Program-made: the position numbers and the translations under genes
The notes under the pieces: generated by a model
The model's database searches: none
Told to the model about the DNA's origin: nothing
The model's input: only the letters and a program-made list of their open reading frames with translations
DNA from: Mesorhizobium sp. AR10
Lineage (GTDB): Bacteria; Pseudomonadota; Alphaproteobacteria; Rhizobiales; Rhizobiaceae
DNA length: 64,000 nt
Reading direction: 5' to 3'
Assembly: GCF_024746795.1 (NCBI RefSeq)
Contig: NZ_CP080524.1
Location: 1,054,001 to 1,118,000, forward strand
Shown here: positions 36,915 to 44,136 of the stretch, in pieces
How the letters are laid out: each line of letters starts with the position of its first letter
How positions within the stretch are numbered: position 1 is the first letter of the stretch

Positions 36915-37928
36915 ATGTCCACCATTACGCGACGTATCGTTCTCCTGTCGTCGGCAGCGCTTGCGGGTGCGGCCTTCCTCAGCCCGGCCTACGCGGACGA
37001 CCTCAAGATCACCATCGGCTACCAGACGGTGGTCGAACCCTCGAAAGTGCCGCAGGCCGACGGCGTCTATGAGAGCGCGACCAAGGCCACGATCGACTGG
37101 CGGAAATTCGATTCCGGCGCCGATGTCATCGCCGCGGTGGCTTCCGGCTCGGTCGACATCGGCTATGTCGGATCGAGCCCGCTGGCCGCGGCGGCCAGCC
37201 GCGAATTGCCGATCCAGACCATCTTCATCGTCGGCCTGATCGGCGAATCCGAAGCGCTCGTTGCCCGCAACGGCGCCGGCATCGAGAAGATCGCCGACCT
37301 CGCCGGCAAGAAGGTGGCCGTACCCTTCGTCTCGACCACGCATTACAGCCTGCTTGCCGCGCTGAAGCATGAGAACGTCGATCCGAAGTCGGTCGAGATC
37401 CTCAATCTGCGGCCGCCGGAAATCGCTGCCGCCTTTGCGCGCGGCGACATCGACGCGGCCTATGTCTGGGATCCGGCGCTCGGCCAGATCAAGACCAGCG
37501 GCAAGGTCGTGCTGGATTCCTCGCAGGTTGCCGCCTGGGGCGCGCCGACCTTCGACGCCTGGATCGTGCGCACCGACTTTGCCGAGAAGAATCCGGAAGC
37601 GGTGCGCGACTTCGTCAAGGTGACGGGCGCGGCCTATGCCGAGTTCCTGGCCAAGCCGGACGCCTGGTCGGTGTCGTCGCCACAGGCGGCGAAGATCGCC
37701 AAGATCACCGGCGCCAAGCTGGAAGACGTGCCGCTGCTGCTCAAGGGCTATGTCTTCCCGACGCTCGACGAGCAGGCATCGGACAAGTTCCTCGGTGGCG
37801 GCACGGTCAAGGCGATCGAGGCGGCATCGGCCTTCCTCAAGGAGCAAGGCAAGATCGACGCCGTGCTTTCAGACTATTCGAAATACGTGTCGTCGAAATA
37901 CGTCACCGAGGCGCTGGCTTCCAACTGA
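36915..37928 (+). CDS. tauA: taurine/sulfonate ABC transporter, substrate-binding protein
   Basis: 337 residues from ATG 36915, preferred over ATG 36903 because ATGGAGCC then serves as the ribosome site. A twin-Arg-free signal peptide (about 1-26, ending SPAYA-DD) exports it to the periplasm. The body is a TauA/SsuA type II binding protein: ITIGYQTVVEPSKV, GSVDIGYVGSSPLAAAASRELPI and GDIDAAYVWDPAL are diagnostic, the last favouring taurine. It delivers sulfonate sulfur to the TauBC membrane complex. Confidence 0.92.
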   Translation: MSTITRRIVLLSSAALAGAAFLSPAYADDLKITIGYQTVVEPSKVPQADGVYESATKATIDWRKFDSGADVIAAVASGSVDIGYVGSSPLAAAASRELPIQTIFIVGLIGESEALVARNGAGIEKIADLAGKKVAVPFVSTTHYSLLAALKHENVDPKSVEILNLRPPEIAAAFARGDIDAAYVWDPALGQIKTSGKVVLDSSQVAAWGAPTFDAWIVRTDFAEKNPEAVRDFVKVTGAAYAEFLAKPDAWSVSSPQAAKIAKITGAKLEDVPLLLKGYVFPTLDEQASDKFLGGGTVKAIEAASAFLKEQGKIDAVLSDYSKYVSSKYVTEALASN

Positions 37929-38040
37929 CCCTAACGCGCGCGCGTCTTCTTCCCGGACGCCGCGTGCTGCCTGCCCCGAACCGCTGACGAGGAGCGGCTT
38001 CGGGGCAGGCAAATCTTCTTCAGATGTTCCGCGAGGCTCC

Positions 38041-38814
38041 ATGCCGCATCTCGTGCTTGATAAGGTCTCGGTTCATTATGACGGCCAGGCAGCGCCGGCC
38101 GTCGAGCGCGTGTCGATCGATGTCGCCAAGGGCGACTTTGTCGTGCTGGTCGGCCGCTCCGGCTGCGGCAAGACCTCGCTGCTCAATGTCGCCGCCGGCC
38201 TGGTCGCGCCGGTGCGTGGCAGTGCTGCGATCGACGGCAGGCCGATCACCGGCCCAGGCTCCGACCGGGCCGTGGTGTTCCAGAACGACGCGCTGTTTCC
38301 GTGGCTGACCGCGCGCGAGAATGTCGCCTTTGCTCTGCGGCTGCGCGGCGTCCGGCCGGCTGAACGGGCGCGGCGCGCCGACGACCTTTTGGCGCTGGTC
38401 AAACTCGACAGCGCCGGCGACAAGCGTATCTGGGAACTGTCCGGTGGCATGCGCCAGCGCGTCGGCCTGGCGCGCGCCTTGGCCGCCGAACCCGAATTCC
38501 TGCTGCTCGATGAACCGCTGGGCGCGCTCGATGCGCTGACACGCGAGCGCATGCAGACGACGCTGCTCGATCTGTGGACGGCAAGCCACGCCGGTGTGCT
38601 GATGGTTACGCACGGCATCGAGGAAGCGCTGGTGCTGGCCACCCGCATCGTCGTGCTGGCCCCCGGGCCGGGACGAGTGGTGCAGACTTTCGAAACGGGC
38701 TTCAGCCGGCGTTACGCCGGAGGCGAAGCCATTCGCAGCATCAAGGCCGACCCGGCCTTTGCCGTGGCGCGCGGCGAGCTTACCGACGCGATCTTCGAGG
38801 GAGAGGCGGCGTGA
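38041..38814 (+). CDS. tauB: taurine/sulfonate ABC transporter, ATP-binding protein
   Basis: 257 residues from ATG 38041, chosen at the start of the conserved fold. Walker A VGRSGCGKTS, Q-loop VFQNDALFPWLTARENVAF, signature ELSGGMRQRVGLARAL and Walker B FLLLDEPLGALDALTRERM mark the nitrate/sulfonate/taurine ATPase subfamily. It is a cytosolic subunit at the inner membrane. A 112-bp gap separates it from tauA and may hold an mRNA hairpin (AGCGGCTTCGGGGCAGG region). Its stop overlaps tauC (GTGA). Confidence 0.92.
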   Translation: MPHLVLDKVSVHYDGQAAPAVERVSIDVAKGDFVVLVGRSGCGKTSLLNVAAGLVAPVRGSAAIDGRPITGPGSDRAVVFQNDALFPWLTARENVAFALRLRGVRPAERARRADDLLALVKLDSAGDKRIWELSGGMRQRVGLARALAAEPEFLLLDEPLGALDALTRERMQTTLLDLWTASHAGVLMVTHGIEEALVLATRIVVLAPGPGRVVQTFETGFSRRYAGGEAIRSIKADPAFAVARGELTDAIFEGEAA

Positions 38815-39671
38815 CCATCTCCTCCTACACGGAACGGCCGATCGCCAAGCTCGACGAGACCGCTGCCTTGTCGGTGCCGTGGTCGCGACCCAGCCCGAAG
38901 CGCAAAGGCATTTCGGCCCGCGTGGTCAACGCTGTCACCATCCTCGCCGTGCTGGCGGTGTGGGCGCTGTCGGCCCGCCTGCAGCTGGTGTCACCAGTCT
39001 TTCTTCCCTCGCCCGTCGCCGTCTGGAACAAATTCATCGTGGTTATCAGCGACGGCTTCGTCGACGCGACGCTGCTCCAGCATATTGCCGCCAGCCTGGG
39101 CCGCGTGTTCGCCGCCTTGATCGCGGCCATCGTCGTCGGCGTTCCGGTGGGCCTCGCTATCGGCATCAGCACCATCGGGCGCGGCATTTTCGATCCGTTG
39201 CTTGAATTCCTGCGGCCGATCCCGCCGCTCGCCTATCTGCCGCTTGTCGTCATCTGGTTCGGCATCGGCGAGCCGTCAAAGATCCTGGTGATCGCCATCG
39301 CCATGCTGGCGCCGGTGGCGCTTTCGACTGCCGCGGGTGTACGTGGCGTGTCGCAGGAGCGCATCAACGCCGCCCGCTCGCTTGGCGCGACACAGCGCCA
39401 GGTGGTCCGGCATGTGATCCTGCCCAGCGCGCTGCCCTCGATCCTGACCGGCCTGCGCATCGCGCTCGGCGCCGGCTGGTCGACGCTGGTCGCCGCCGAG
39501 CTGGTGGCGGCGACACGCGGGCTTGGCTTCATGATCCAGTCAGCCGCCCAGTTCCTCGTCACCGACGTGGTGGTGATGGGCATATTGGTGATCGCGGCCA
39601 TCGCCTTCGTGCTGGAATTCATCATCCGCCGGATCGAGCGCCAGCTCGTTCCGTGGGCGGGACGCGAATGA
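38811..39671 (+). CDS. tauC: taurine/sulfonate ABC transporter, permease
   Basis: 286 residues from GTG 38811, overlapping tauB by 4 bp. The polytopic BPD permease has a variable N-terminal tail (~35 residues) and about six spans. The cytoplasmic EAA-like loop (EFLRPIPPLAYLPLVVIWFGIGEPSKI and INAARSLGATQRQVVRHVILPSALPSI) docks on TauB. The sequence type is TauC/SsuC. No taurine dioxygenase or sulfonate monooxygenase follows, so desulfonation genes must lie elsewhere. Confidence 0.92.
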   Translation: MTISSYTERPIAKLDETAALSVPWSRPSPKRKGISARVVNAVTILAVLAVWALSARLQLVSPVFLPSPVAVWNKFIVVISDGFVDATLLQHIAASLGRVFAALIAAIVVGVPVGLAIGISTIGRGIFDPLLEFLRPIPPLAYLPLVVIWFGIGEPSKILVIAIAMLAPVALSTAAGVRGVSQERINAARSLGATQRQVVRHVILPSALPSILTGLRIALGAGWSTLVAAELVAATRGLGFMIQSAAQFLVTDVVVMGILVIAAIAFVLEFIIRRIERQLVPWAGRE

Positions 39672-39690
39672 ACTGAAAGGAGAGACACGG

Positions 39691-39882
39691 ATGATCGACC
39701 ATTCGACCACAACGCTGTTTGCCTTTCTCGGCAAGCAGCTTCGTTTCACCCGGGTCAGGGACATGCGGCCGGCCGACGACGAACCGCGATCGCCCACGCC
39801 GGTCCGCCTGGACGCCGAGCGCGACCGCCTGCAGCCGCGCGACGAAGGTTTCTACTGGGCCTGGCAATACTGGTCGCAGTGA
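39691..39882 (+). CDS. small hypothetical protein downstream of the sulfonate transporter
   Basis: 63 residues from ATG 39691, with a strong ribosome site GAAAGGAGAGACACGG, 19 bp after tauC. It has an ordered aromatic C-terminus (GFYWAWQYWSQ), an acidic/basic Pro-rich middle and no signal peptide or membrane span. Placement and ribosome site make it a likely fourth gene of the transporter operon. No family recognised. Confidence 0.6.
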   Translation: MIDHSTTTLFAFLGKQLRFTRVRDMRPADDEPRSPTPVRLDAERDRLQPRDEGFYWAWQYWSQ

Positions 39883-39911
39883 ATGGTGTCGGTGCGAATT
39901 GTGACGCCCGA

Positions 39912-40097
39912 TCAGATGCGCGAGCGGTTCGCCCAAGCCAACCCTGCCAGGCCGATCAGCACGGTGACGATGCCAATATAGAGCCATTGCGACTGGCCGG
40001 TCATGAAGCTTCCCCTGACAAGGCCGAGCCCCTGCAGCGACCACAGCACGCCAATGGCCAGCACAAGCAATGCCAGCAGATTCCTGACCAGTCTCAT
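39912..40097 (-). CDS. small two-span membrane protein
   Basis: 61 residues from ATG 40097. Two hydrophobic spans (about residues 5-22 and 38-55) are joined by a short loop; SFMTGQSQWLYIG precedes the second span. Similar two-span small proteins are widespread in alphaproteobacteria with no known function. AAAGGGATTCCAACG upstream gives a moderate ribosome site. It is convergent with the small gene at 39691-39882. Confidence 0.7.
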   Translation of the reverse strand: MRLVRNLLALLVLAIGVLWSLQGLGLVRGSFMTGQSQWLYIGIVTVLIGLAGLAWANRSRI

Positions 40098-40399
40098 CGT
40101 TGGAATCCCTTTCCCAAGTCGATCTCGAACTGCATCGTGGCCGCGATAAAAGTGCGAAAGGAAGTGGTCCAGTCGCGTGTGTTTCTACTTGCATAGTAAC
40201 GTCGAATCTTGCCGAAGATATCCCGATACCGGCACGATAATCACGAGCGATACAGCGGTGCATGGTTAAAGAATCCTGACAAACTGTTTCCTGCTGACTC
40301 CAAACGTGTGCCATCGCCACGGAACCGCCAGACGTTTGCCGCATTTCCTGCCTTATTCGACCCCTACCGGCTCAGGTCTGTTAACGGAGTCATTTCTAC
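40098..40399. other. 302-bp gap upstream of the RlpA-like gene
   Basis: No gene or repeat is recognised. It must hold the divergent promoters of the small membrane protein and the RlpA-like gene. GTTAACGG at 40379-40386 resembles a CtrA half-site but lacks the second half at proper spacing. Nothing else stands out. Confidence 0.4.
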
Positions 40400-40759
40400 A
40401 TGAAGAAGAACACCCAGACCGCGCTTGTCGCGGTGACGATAGCGGCTGGCCTGATGGTCGGCGCATCCGTCTCCCCCGCCGCCGCTCAATGCGGCCGTGC
40501 CTCGTGGTACGCCCTGCACTCCAAAACCGCTTCCGGCGAGCGCATGAACCCGTCGGCAATGACCGCGGCGCACCGCAGCTTGCCGTTCGGCACGAAGCTG
40601 AAGGTGACCAACCGCAACAACGGCCGCAGCGTCGTCGTGCGCATCAACGACCGCGGCCCGTTCATCAAGGGACGCGTGCTCGACCTGTCGAAGGGCGCCG
40701 CCAGTCGCCTCGGCTTCATCGGCTCGGGCCATACCTCCGTCTGCATGGCGCGCGTCTGA
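40400..40759 (+). CDS. RlpA-like double-psi beta-barrel protein, secreted
   Basis: 119 residues: a signal peptide (1-30, ending AAAQ-C) plus one double-psi beta-barrel domain. [36 protein letters not shown] and [22 protein letters not shown] are the RlpA core with the catalytic-type Asp. Cys31 and Cys115 may form a disulfide. RlpA cleaves naked glycan strands at septa. This short form has no SPOR domain, so septal localisation is not assured. Confidence 0.9.
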   Translation: MKKNTQTALVAVTIAAGLMVGASVSPAAAQCGRASWYALHSKTASGERMNPSAMTAAHRSLPFGTKLKVTNRNNGRSVVVRINDRGPFIKGRVLDLSKGAASRLGFIGSGHTSVCMARV

Positions 40760-40825
40760 CCTGTCTCGTGTCCGGCTCCATGCCGGGCATCGCATGCTGA
40801 AGACGCGCGGCGCGCTTTTTCTCTT

Positions 40826-40876
40826 ATGCATGTCGTTATCCCCAAAAAACCGCAGCGCACTTCTGGCGACATGCAT
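40826..40876. repeat. class D dispersed palindrome, copy 1
   Basis: ATGCATGTCG (40826-40835) and CGACATGCAT (40867-40876) are perfect 10-bp inverted ends around a CCCCAAAAAACCGC...CACTTC centre. A second copy lies at 53161-53207 with the same ends and centre. Located 67 bp after the RlpA-like gene, it could act as a transcript-end hairpin. Confidence 0.7.
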
Positions 40877-40958
40877 CCGCCTTCGCAGCCGCACATTGAG
40901 CCGGCTCTTGCCGTTCGAGACTGATTCTCAATGGGTTGGACGAAAGGATGAGAATATT

Positions 40959-40971
40959 TCACGTAACGTGA
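40959..40971. promoter_or_regulatory. 13-bp palindrome upstream of phaZ
   Basis: TCACGT-A-ACGTGA is a perfect inverted repeat centred 108 bp before the phaZ start. It resembles but does not match parS (TTTCACGTGAAA), since the central spacing differs. A PHB-related or general regulator could bind; no specific regulator is assignable. Confidence 0.35.
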
Positions 40972-41072
40972 CGTATTGCATCGCAGCAATTAGTTGTTAA
41001 CCTCCGCGCGAGATTCTAGGGCTCGGCGCTGCTCGTCGTCCCCTTCGGTCGTATGCAGCAGCGGGGTTCTTA

Positions 41073-42350
41073 ATGTTCTACCAGCTCTACGAAATGAACC
41101 ATGCAGTCTTGCAGCCCGCCCGCGCCTACGCGGATGCGGTGCGGATGCTTTACACCAATCCGCTCAATCCGTTTTCGCATACGTCCTGGGGCCGTTCGGT
41201 CGCGGCGACCGCCGAATTGTTCGAGCGCACCACGCGTCGCTACAGCAAGCCGCGTTTCGACCTGACGAAGACCGTGATCGACTGGAAAAGCGTCGACGTC
41301 ACTGAAAAGACCGTCTGGTCACGCCCGTTCTGCAATGTCCTGCGCTTCGAACGGGCTGTTCCCGCCGAGAGAAAGCCGGATCCTAAGCTGCTGATCGTGG
41401 CGCCGATGTCCGGCCACTATGCGACGCTGCTGCGCGGCACCGTCGAAGCGATGCTGCCCCATGCCGATGTGCACATCACCGACTGGGTCGATGCCCGCAT
41501 GGTGCCGCTTGCCGACGGCAGCTTCGACCTCGACGACTATATCGACTACATCATCGACATGCTGCACGCGCTGGGCCCCGACACTCATGTCATGGCGGTT
41601 TGCCAGCCCTCGGTGCCGGTGCTGGCGGCGGTGGCGCTGATGGAAACGCGCGGCGACCCCTTCGTTCCCTCGACCATGACGCTGATGGGCGGGCCGATCG
41701 ATACCCGCCGCAACCCGACGCAGGTCAATCTGCTGGCCAAGGAAAAGGGCATCGACTGGTTCCGCGACAACGTCATCATGCATGCGCCCTGGCCGGTGCC
41801 GGGCTTCGGCCGCGAGGTCTATCCCGGCTTCCTGCAGCTTTCGGGCTTCATGAGCATGAACCTCGACCGCCACATCACGGCCCACAAGGACTTCTTCATG
41901 CATCTGGTGAAGCATGATGGCGACAACGCCGTGAAGCACCGCGATTTCTACGACGAATATCTGGCGGTGATGGATCTGACGGCGGAATTCTATCTGCAGA
42001 CCGTCGATACCGTGTTTGTCCGTCACGCTCTGCCCAAGGGTGAGATGATGCATCGCGGCGTCGCCGTCGATCCCAAGGCGATCCGCAATGTCGCGCTGTT
42101 CACCGTCGAGGGCGAGAACGACGACATTTCCGGTCTCGGCCAGACCCAGGCCGCGCACGACCTCTGCCCCAACATCCCCGCCGACAGGCACGCCCACTAC
42201 GTACAGCCGGCGGTCGGCCATTACGGCGTCTTCAACGGCTCGCGCTTCCGCTCCGAAATCGTGCCGCGGATCGTCGACTTCATTACCAGTTACGGCCGAC
42301 AAAGCCGCGTTGCGGTGAAGCCCAGGCTGGTCCGCTCGGCCAAGGGCTGA
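41073..42350 (+). CDS. phaZ: intracellular polyhydroxyalkanoate depolymerase
   Basis: 425 residues, full length for the intracellular (amorphous PHB) depolymerase family, with no signal peptide. It hydrolyses stored polyhydroxybutyrate granules. The nucleophile is Cys177 in the HVMAVCQPSVPVLAA lipase-like box, as in other intracellular PhaZ enzymes. The N-terminal MFYQLYEMNHAVLQPAR, the PMSGHYATLLRGTV oxyanion region and the C-terminal His in VGHYGVFNGSRFR are conserved. Single gene; it implies PHB storage. Confidence 0.95.
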   Translation: MFYQLYEMNHAVLQPARAYADAVRMLYTNPLNPFSHTSWGRSVAATAELFERTTRRYSKPRFDLTKTVIDWKSVDVTEKTVWSRPFCNVLRFERAVPAERKPDPKLLIVAPMSGHYATLLRGTVEAMLPHADVHITDWVDARMVPLADGSFDLDDYIDYIIDMLHALGPDTHVMAVCQPSVPVLAAVALMETRGDPFVPSTMTLMGGPIDTRRNPTQVNLLAKEKGIDWFRDNVIMHAPWPVPGFGREVYPGFLQLSGFMSMNLDRHITAHKDFFMHLVKHDGDNAVKHRDFYDEYLAVMDLTAEFYLQTVDTVFVRHALPKGEMMHRGVAVDPKAIRNVALFTVEGENDDISGLGQTQAAHDLCPNIPADRHAHYVQPAVGHYGVFNGSRFRSEIVPRIVDFITSYGRQSRVAVKPRLVRSAKG

Positions 42351-42379
42351 AGCAACGGCACGCAGCGCCGGCCTATCTT

Positions 42380-42435
42380 TTTGTTTGAGCAGGATCTTTT
42401 CCGGGAACCGGATCCCACTTTTCGCGGTCACGCTC
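42380..42435. repeat. class C dispersed palindrome, copy 2
   Basis: GAGCAGGATCTTTTCCGGG...GGATCCCACTTTTCGCGGTCACGCTC is an imperfect inverted repeat of the same family as 21418-21512, but with more mismatches. It follows phaZ by ~30 bp, again at a gene end. Confidence 0.6.
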
Positions 42436-42545
42436 TGGCTGCTGCCCAACCGATCTGTTGCACAATAGCCGCTGTTGGGGAGGTGCGGGTAACCATGCCA
42501 GAGAATCTGTTTCTCTTCACAATTGACACGGACTGTAAATCCCCT

Positions 42546-42560
42546 TTAACCTTTCGTTAA
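42546..42560. promoter_or_regulatory. CtrA-type binding site
   Basis: TTAA-CCTTTCG-TTAA (followed by C) exactly fits the CtrA full-site consensus TTAA-N7-TTAA used by alphaproteobacterial cell-cycle control. It lies 21 bp before the ATG of the BTLCP gene, where it would overlap or neighbour the promoter. Activation or repression cannot be told from sequence. Confidence 0.6.
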
Positions 42561-42581
42561 CAACAAGGGCGAACGGGGACA

Positions 42582-43199
42582 ATGACTTCCTCACCGATGG
42601 CACGGACGCTGCGCTTGTGTGCAGTCGCAGGACTGGCATTTTCGGGATGCTGGGCTGGAGCAGCTTCGGCGGCCGGGCCGATGGTCACCGGTGGCCCGAC
42701 CTCGCAACCGATCGGACATTATGATTTTTGCCGGGCTCATCCGGGCGAATGCTCGATCCGCCCGAGCAACCTCGCACCCGCCACGATGACCGATGCGCTC
42801 ATGCGCAAGCTGGCCAGCGTCACCGCAAAGGTCAACGCCGCCGTCAAGCCGATGAGCGACTATGACATCTACGGCAGGGACGAGGTCTGGGCGTATCCCG
42901 ACAACGGCGTTGGCGACTGCGAGGACTATGTCCTGGAAAAGCGTCGCGACCTGAACCGCATGGGTGTGTCGCTGGCCGATCTTCTGATGACCGTCGTGCG
43001 CAAACCCGACGGCGAGGGCCATGCGGTGCTGACCGTGCGCACCGACAAGGGCGATTACGTCCTCGACAACCTGACCGACAAGGTTCGCTCGTGGGACCAG
43101 ACCGGCTATCGCTTCCTCAAGCGGCAGGCGATCGACAATACCGGCCGCTGGGTTTCGATCCGCGGTGGTCAGCAGGTTCTGGTCGGCGCCGTCCAGTAG
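42582..43199 (+). CDS. transglutaminase-like cysteine peptidase (BTLCP family)
   Basis: 205 residues with an N-terminal export signal (about 1-31); a FSGC segment at 20-23 hints at a lipoprotein but the lipobox is atypical. The BTLCP catalytic triad is visible: Cys113 in GVGDCEDYVLEK, His147 in GEGHAVLTV and Asp162 in YVLDNLTD. LapG-type relatives cleave adhesins under c-di-GMP control, but stand-alone rhizobial members are uncharacterised, and no LapD-like partner lies nearby. A CtrA-type site immediately upstream suggests cell-cycle timing. Confidence 0.9.
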   Translation: MTSSPMARTLRLCAVAGLAFSGCWAGAASAAGPMVTGGPTSQPIGHYDFCRAHPGECSIRPSNLAPATMTDALMRKLASVTAKVNAAVKPMSDYDIYGRDEVWAYPDNGVGDCEDYVLEKRRDLNRMGVSLADLLMTVVRKPDGEGHAVLTVRTDKGDYVLDNLTDKVRSWDQTGYRFLKRQAIDNTGRWVSIRGGQQVLVGAVQ

Positions 43200-43217
43200 A
43201 ATTTCCGACGGACAGAT

Positions 43218-43589
43218 TCACCTCGCCGTGCGACCAAGCGCGGCGCGGATCGATGCGGTGATGCAGCGAAGCTCCGCTTCGTCGAGTTTTTCGATGTTTT
43301 CGGCCAGGAGATTGGCCAGTTCCGTCGCGGCGGGGGTGAGGCCCGACGTGTCGATCTTGACGCGCGGATGCGAGGCCTCGGCCAACCGCGCCAGCTCCTC
43401 GGCATCGTCCCAGATGACGTTGAAGTAGCCGATGATCTTCTGGATCAGCGTCCAGGTCGGCGCGCCCCGGCGGCCATGCTCCAGCGCCGAAAGGTAGGCA
43501 GCGCTGACGCCGATCGCCTCGGCCATGACCTTTTGACTGACGCCGCGTTCATTTCGCAGCGCCCGAAGCTTTTCGCCGAACGGGGTCAC
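43218..43589 (-). CDS. XRE family helix-turn-helix regulator
   Basis: 123 residues from GTG 43589 (TTG 43595 is the alternative). The HTH lies at about residues 5-60: FGEKLRALRNERGVSQKVMAEAIGVS and AAYLSALEHGRRG. The C-terminal half is helical and may dimerise. It follows the Smr gene by 10 bp on the same strand, so mltA-smr-xre form a run. Targets unknown. Similar proteins sit at this place near the origin in other rhizobia. Confidence 0.88.
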   Translation of the reverse strand: MTPFGEKLRALRNERGVSQKVMAEAIGVSAAYLSALEHGRRGAPTWTLIQKIIGYFNVIWDDAEELARLAEASHPRVKIDTSGLTPAATELANLLAENIEKLDEAELRCITASIRAALGRTAR

Positions 43590-43599
43590 AGCCAAGTCC

Positions 43600-44136
43600 T
43601 CATGGGCGGAGCCGTCGCACGCGGATGTAGAGCGCGCCCGAGCCGCCATGATTACGCGCCGCATGATCATGGCTGGAGACAAGCGGCCGGAAAGCCGGCG
43701 TCGACAGCCAGGCCGGTACGGCACGCCGCAAGACGCCGTCGCCACCCGACGACGAACCCTTGCCGGTGATGACCAGCACATAGCGGATGCCGCCGGCATG
43801 CGCCCGGTGCAGGAACGAAAACAGCAGCGAATAGGCCTCGTCCTGGGTCAGGCCATGCAGGTCGACGCGACCTTCGATCGGCAGCCGGCCCTTCGACAGC
43901 TTGTCCAGTGTCGGTTCGTCGAGTGCATGGGAGACATGCTGCGCCTTCGGTTTCGGGACCACGGCCGGAACACCACCAGCCTGGGCCGGCGATGGCGTTG
44001 GCCTGGTCTCAACGCCGAAGTCCGGAATATCGACGGCGGTTCTGCCCTTCAGCGGCTTGGCGGTGCGCGCCACCAGGTTCCACAGGACCCGGTCGTCCTC
44101 GCTCAGCCTGGCTTCGCTGTCTGAGCGCCGGGTCAT
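43600..44136 (-). CDS. Smr/MutS2 C-terminal domain protein
   Basis: 178 residues. A variable N-terminal ~90 residues is followed by a Smr domain with the conserved VDLHGLTQDEAYSLL and ITGKGSSSGGDGVLRRAVPAWL motifs. Smr domains in other proteins have nicking endonuclease or mRNA-rescue nuclease activity; this family member's role is unknown. It overlaps mltA by 4 bp (ATGA), so it is translated from the same message. Confidence 0.92.
   Translation of the reverse strand: MTRRSDSEARLSEDDRVLWNLVARTAKPLKGRTAVDIPDFGVETRPTPSPAQAGGVPAVVPKPKAQHVSHALDEPTLDKLSKGRLPIEGRVDLHGLTQDEAYSLLFSFLHRAHAGGIRYVLVITGKGSSSGGDGVLRRAVPAWLSTPAFRPLVSSHDHAARNHGGSGALYIRVRRLRP

Larger units (their letters stand above)
40760..41072. 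other. 313-bp gap upstream of phaZ
   Basis: Contains a class D palindrome (40826-40876) and, nearer phaZ, the palindrome TCACGTAACGTGA (40959-40971). The rest shows no gene. GTTAACC at 40996-41002 is an isolated half-site. The phaZ promoter should lie between about 40950 and 41060. Confidence 0.5.

Noticed and set aside
41073..42350. Secreted (extracellular) PHB depolymerase
   Set aside because: No signal peptide, and the nucleophile is Cys in an intracellular-type motif rather than the Ser lipase box of secreted enzymes.
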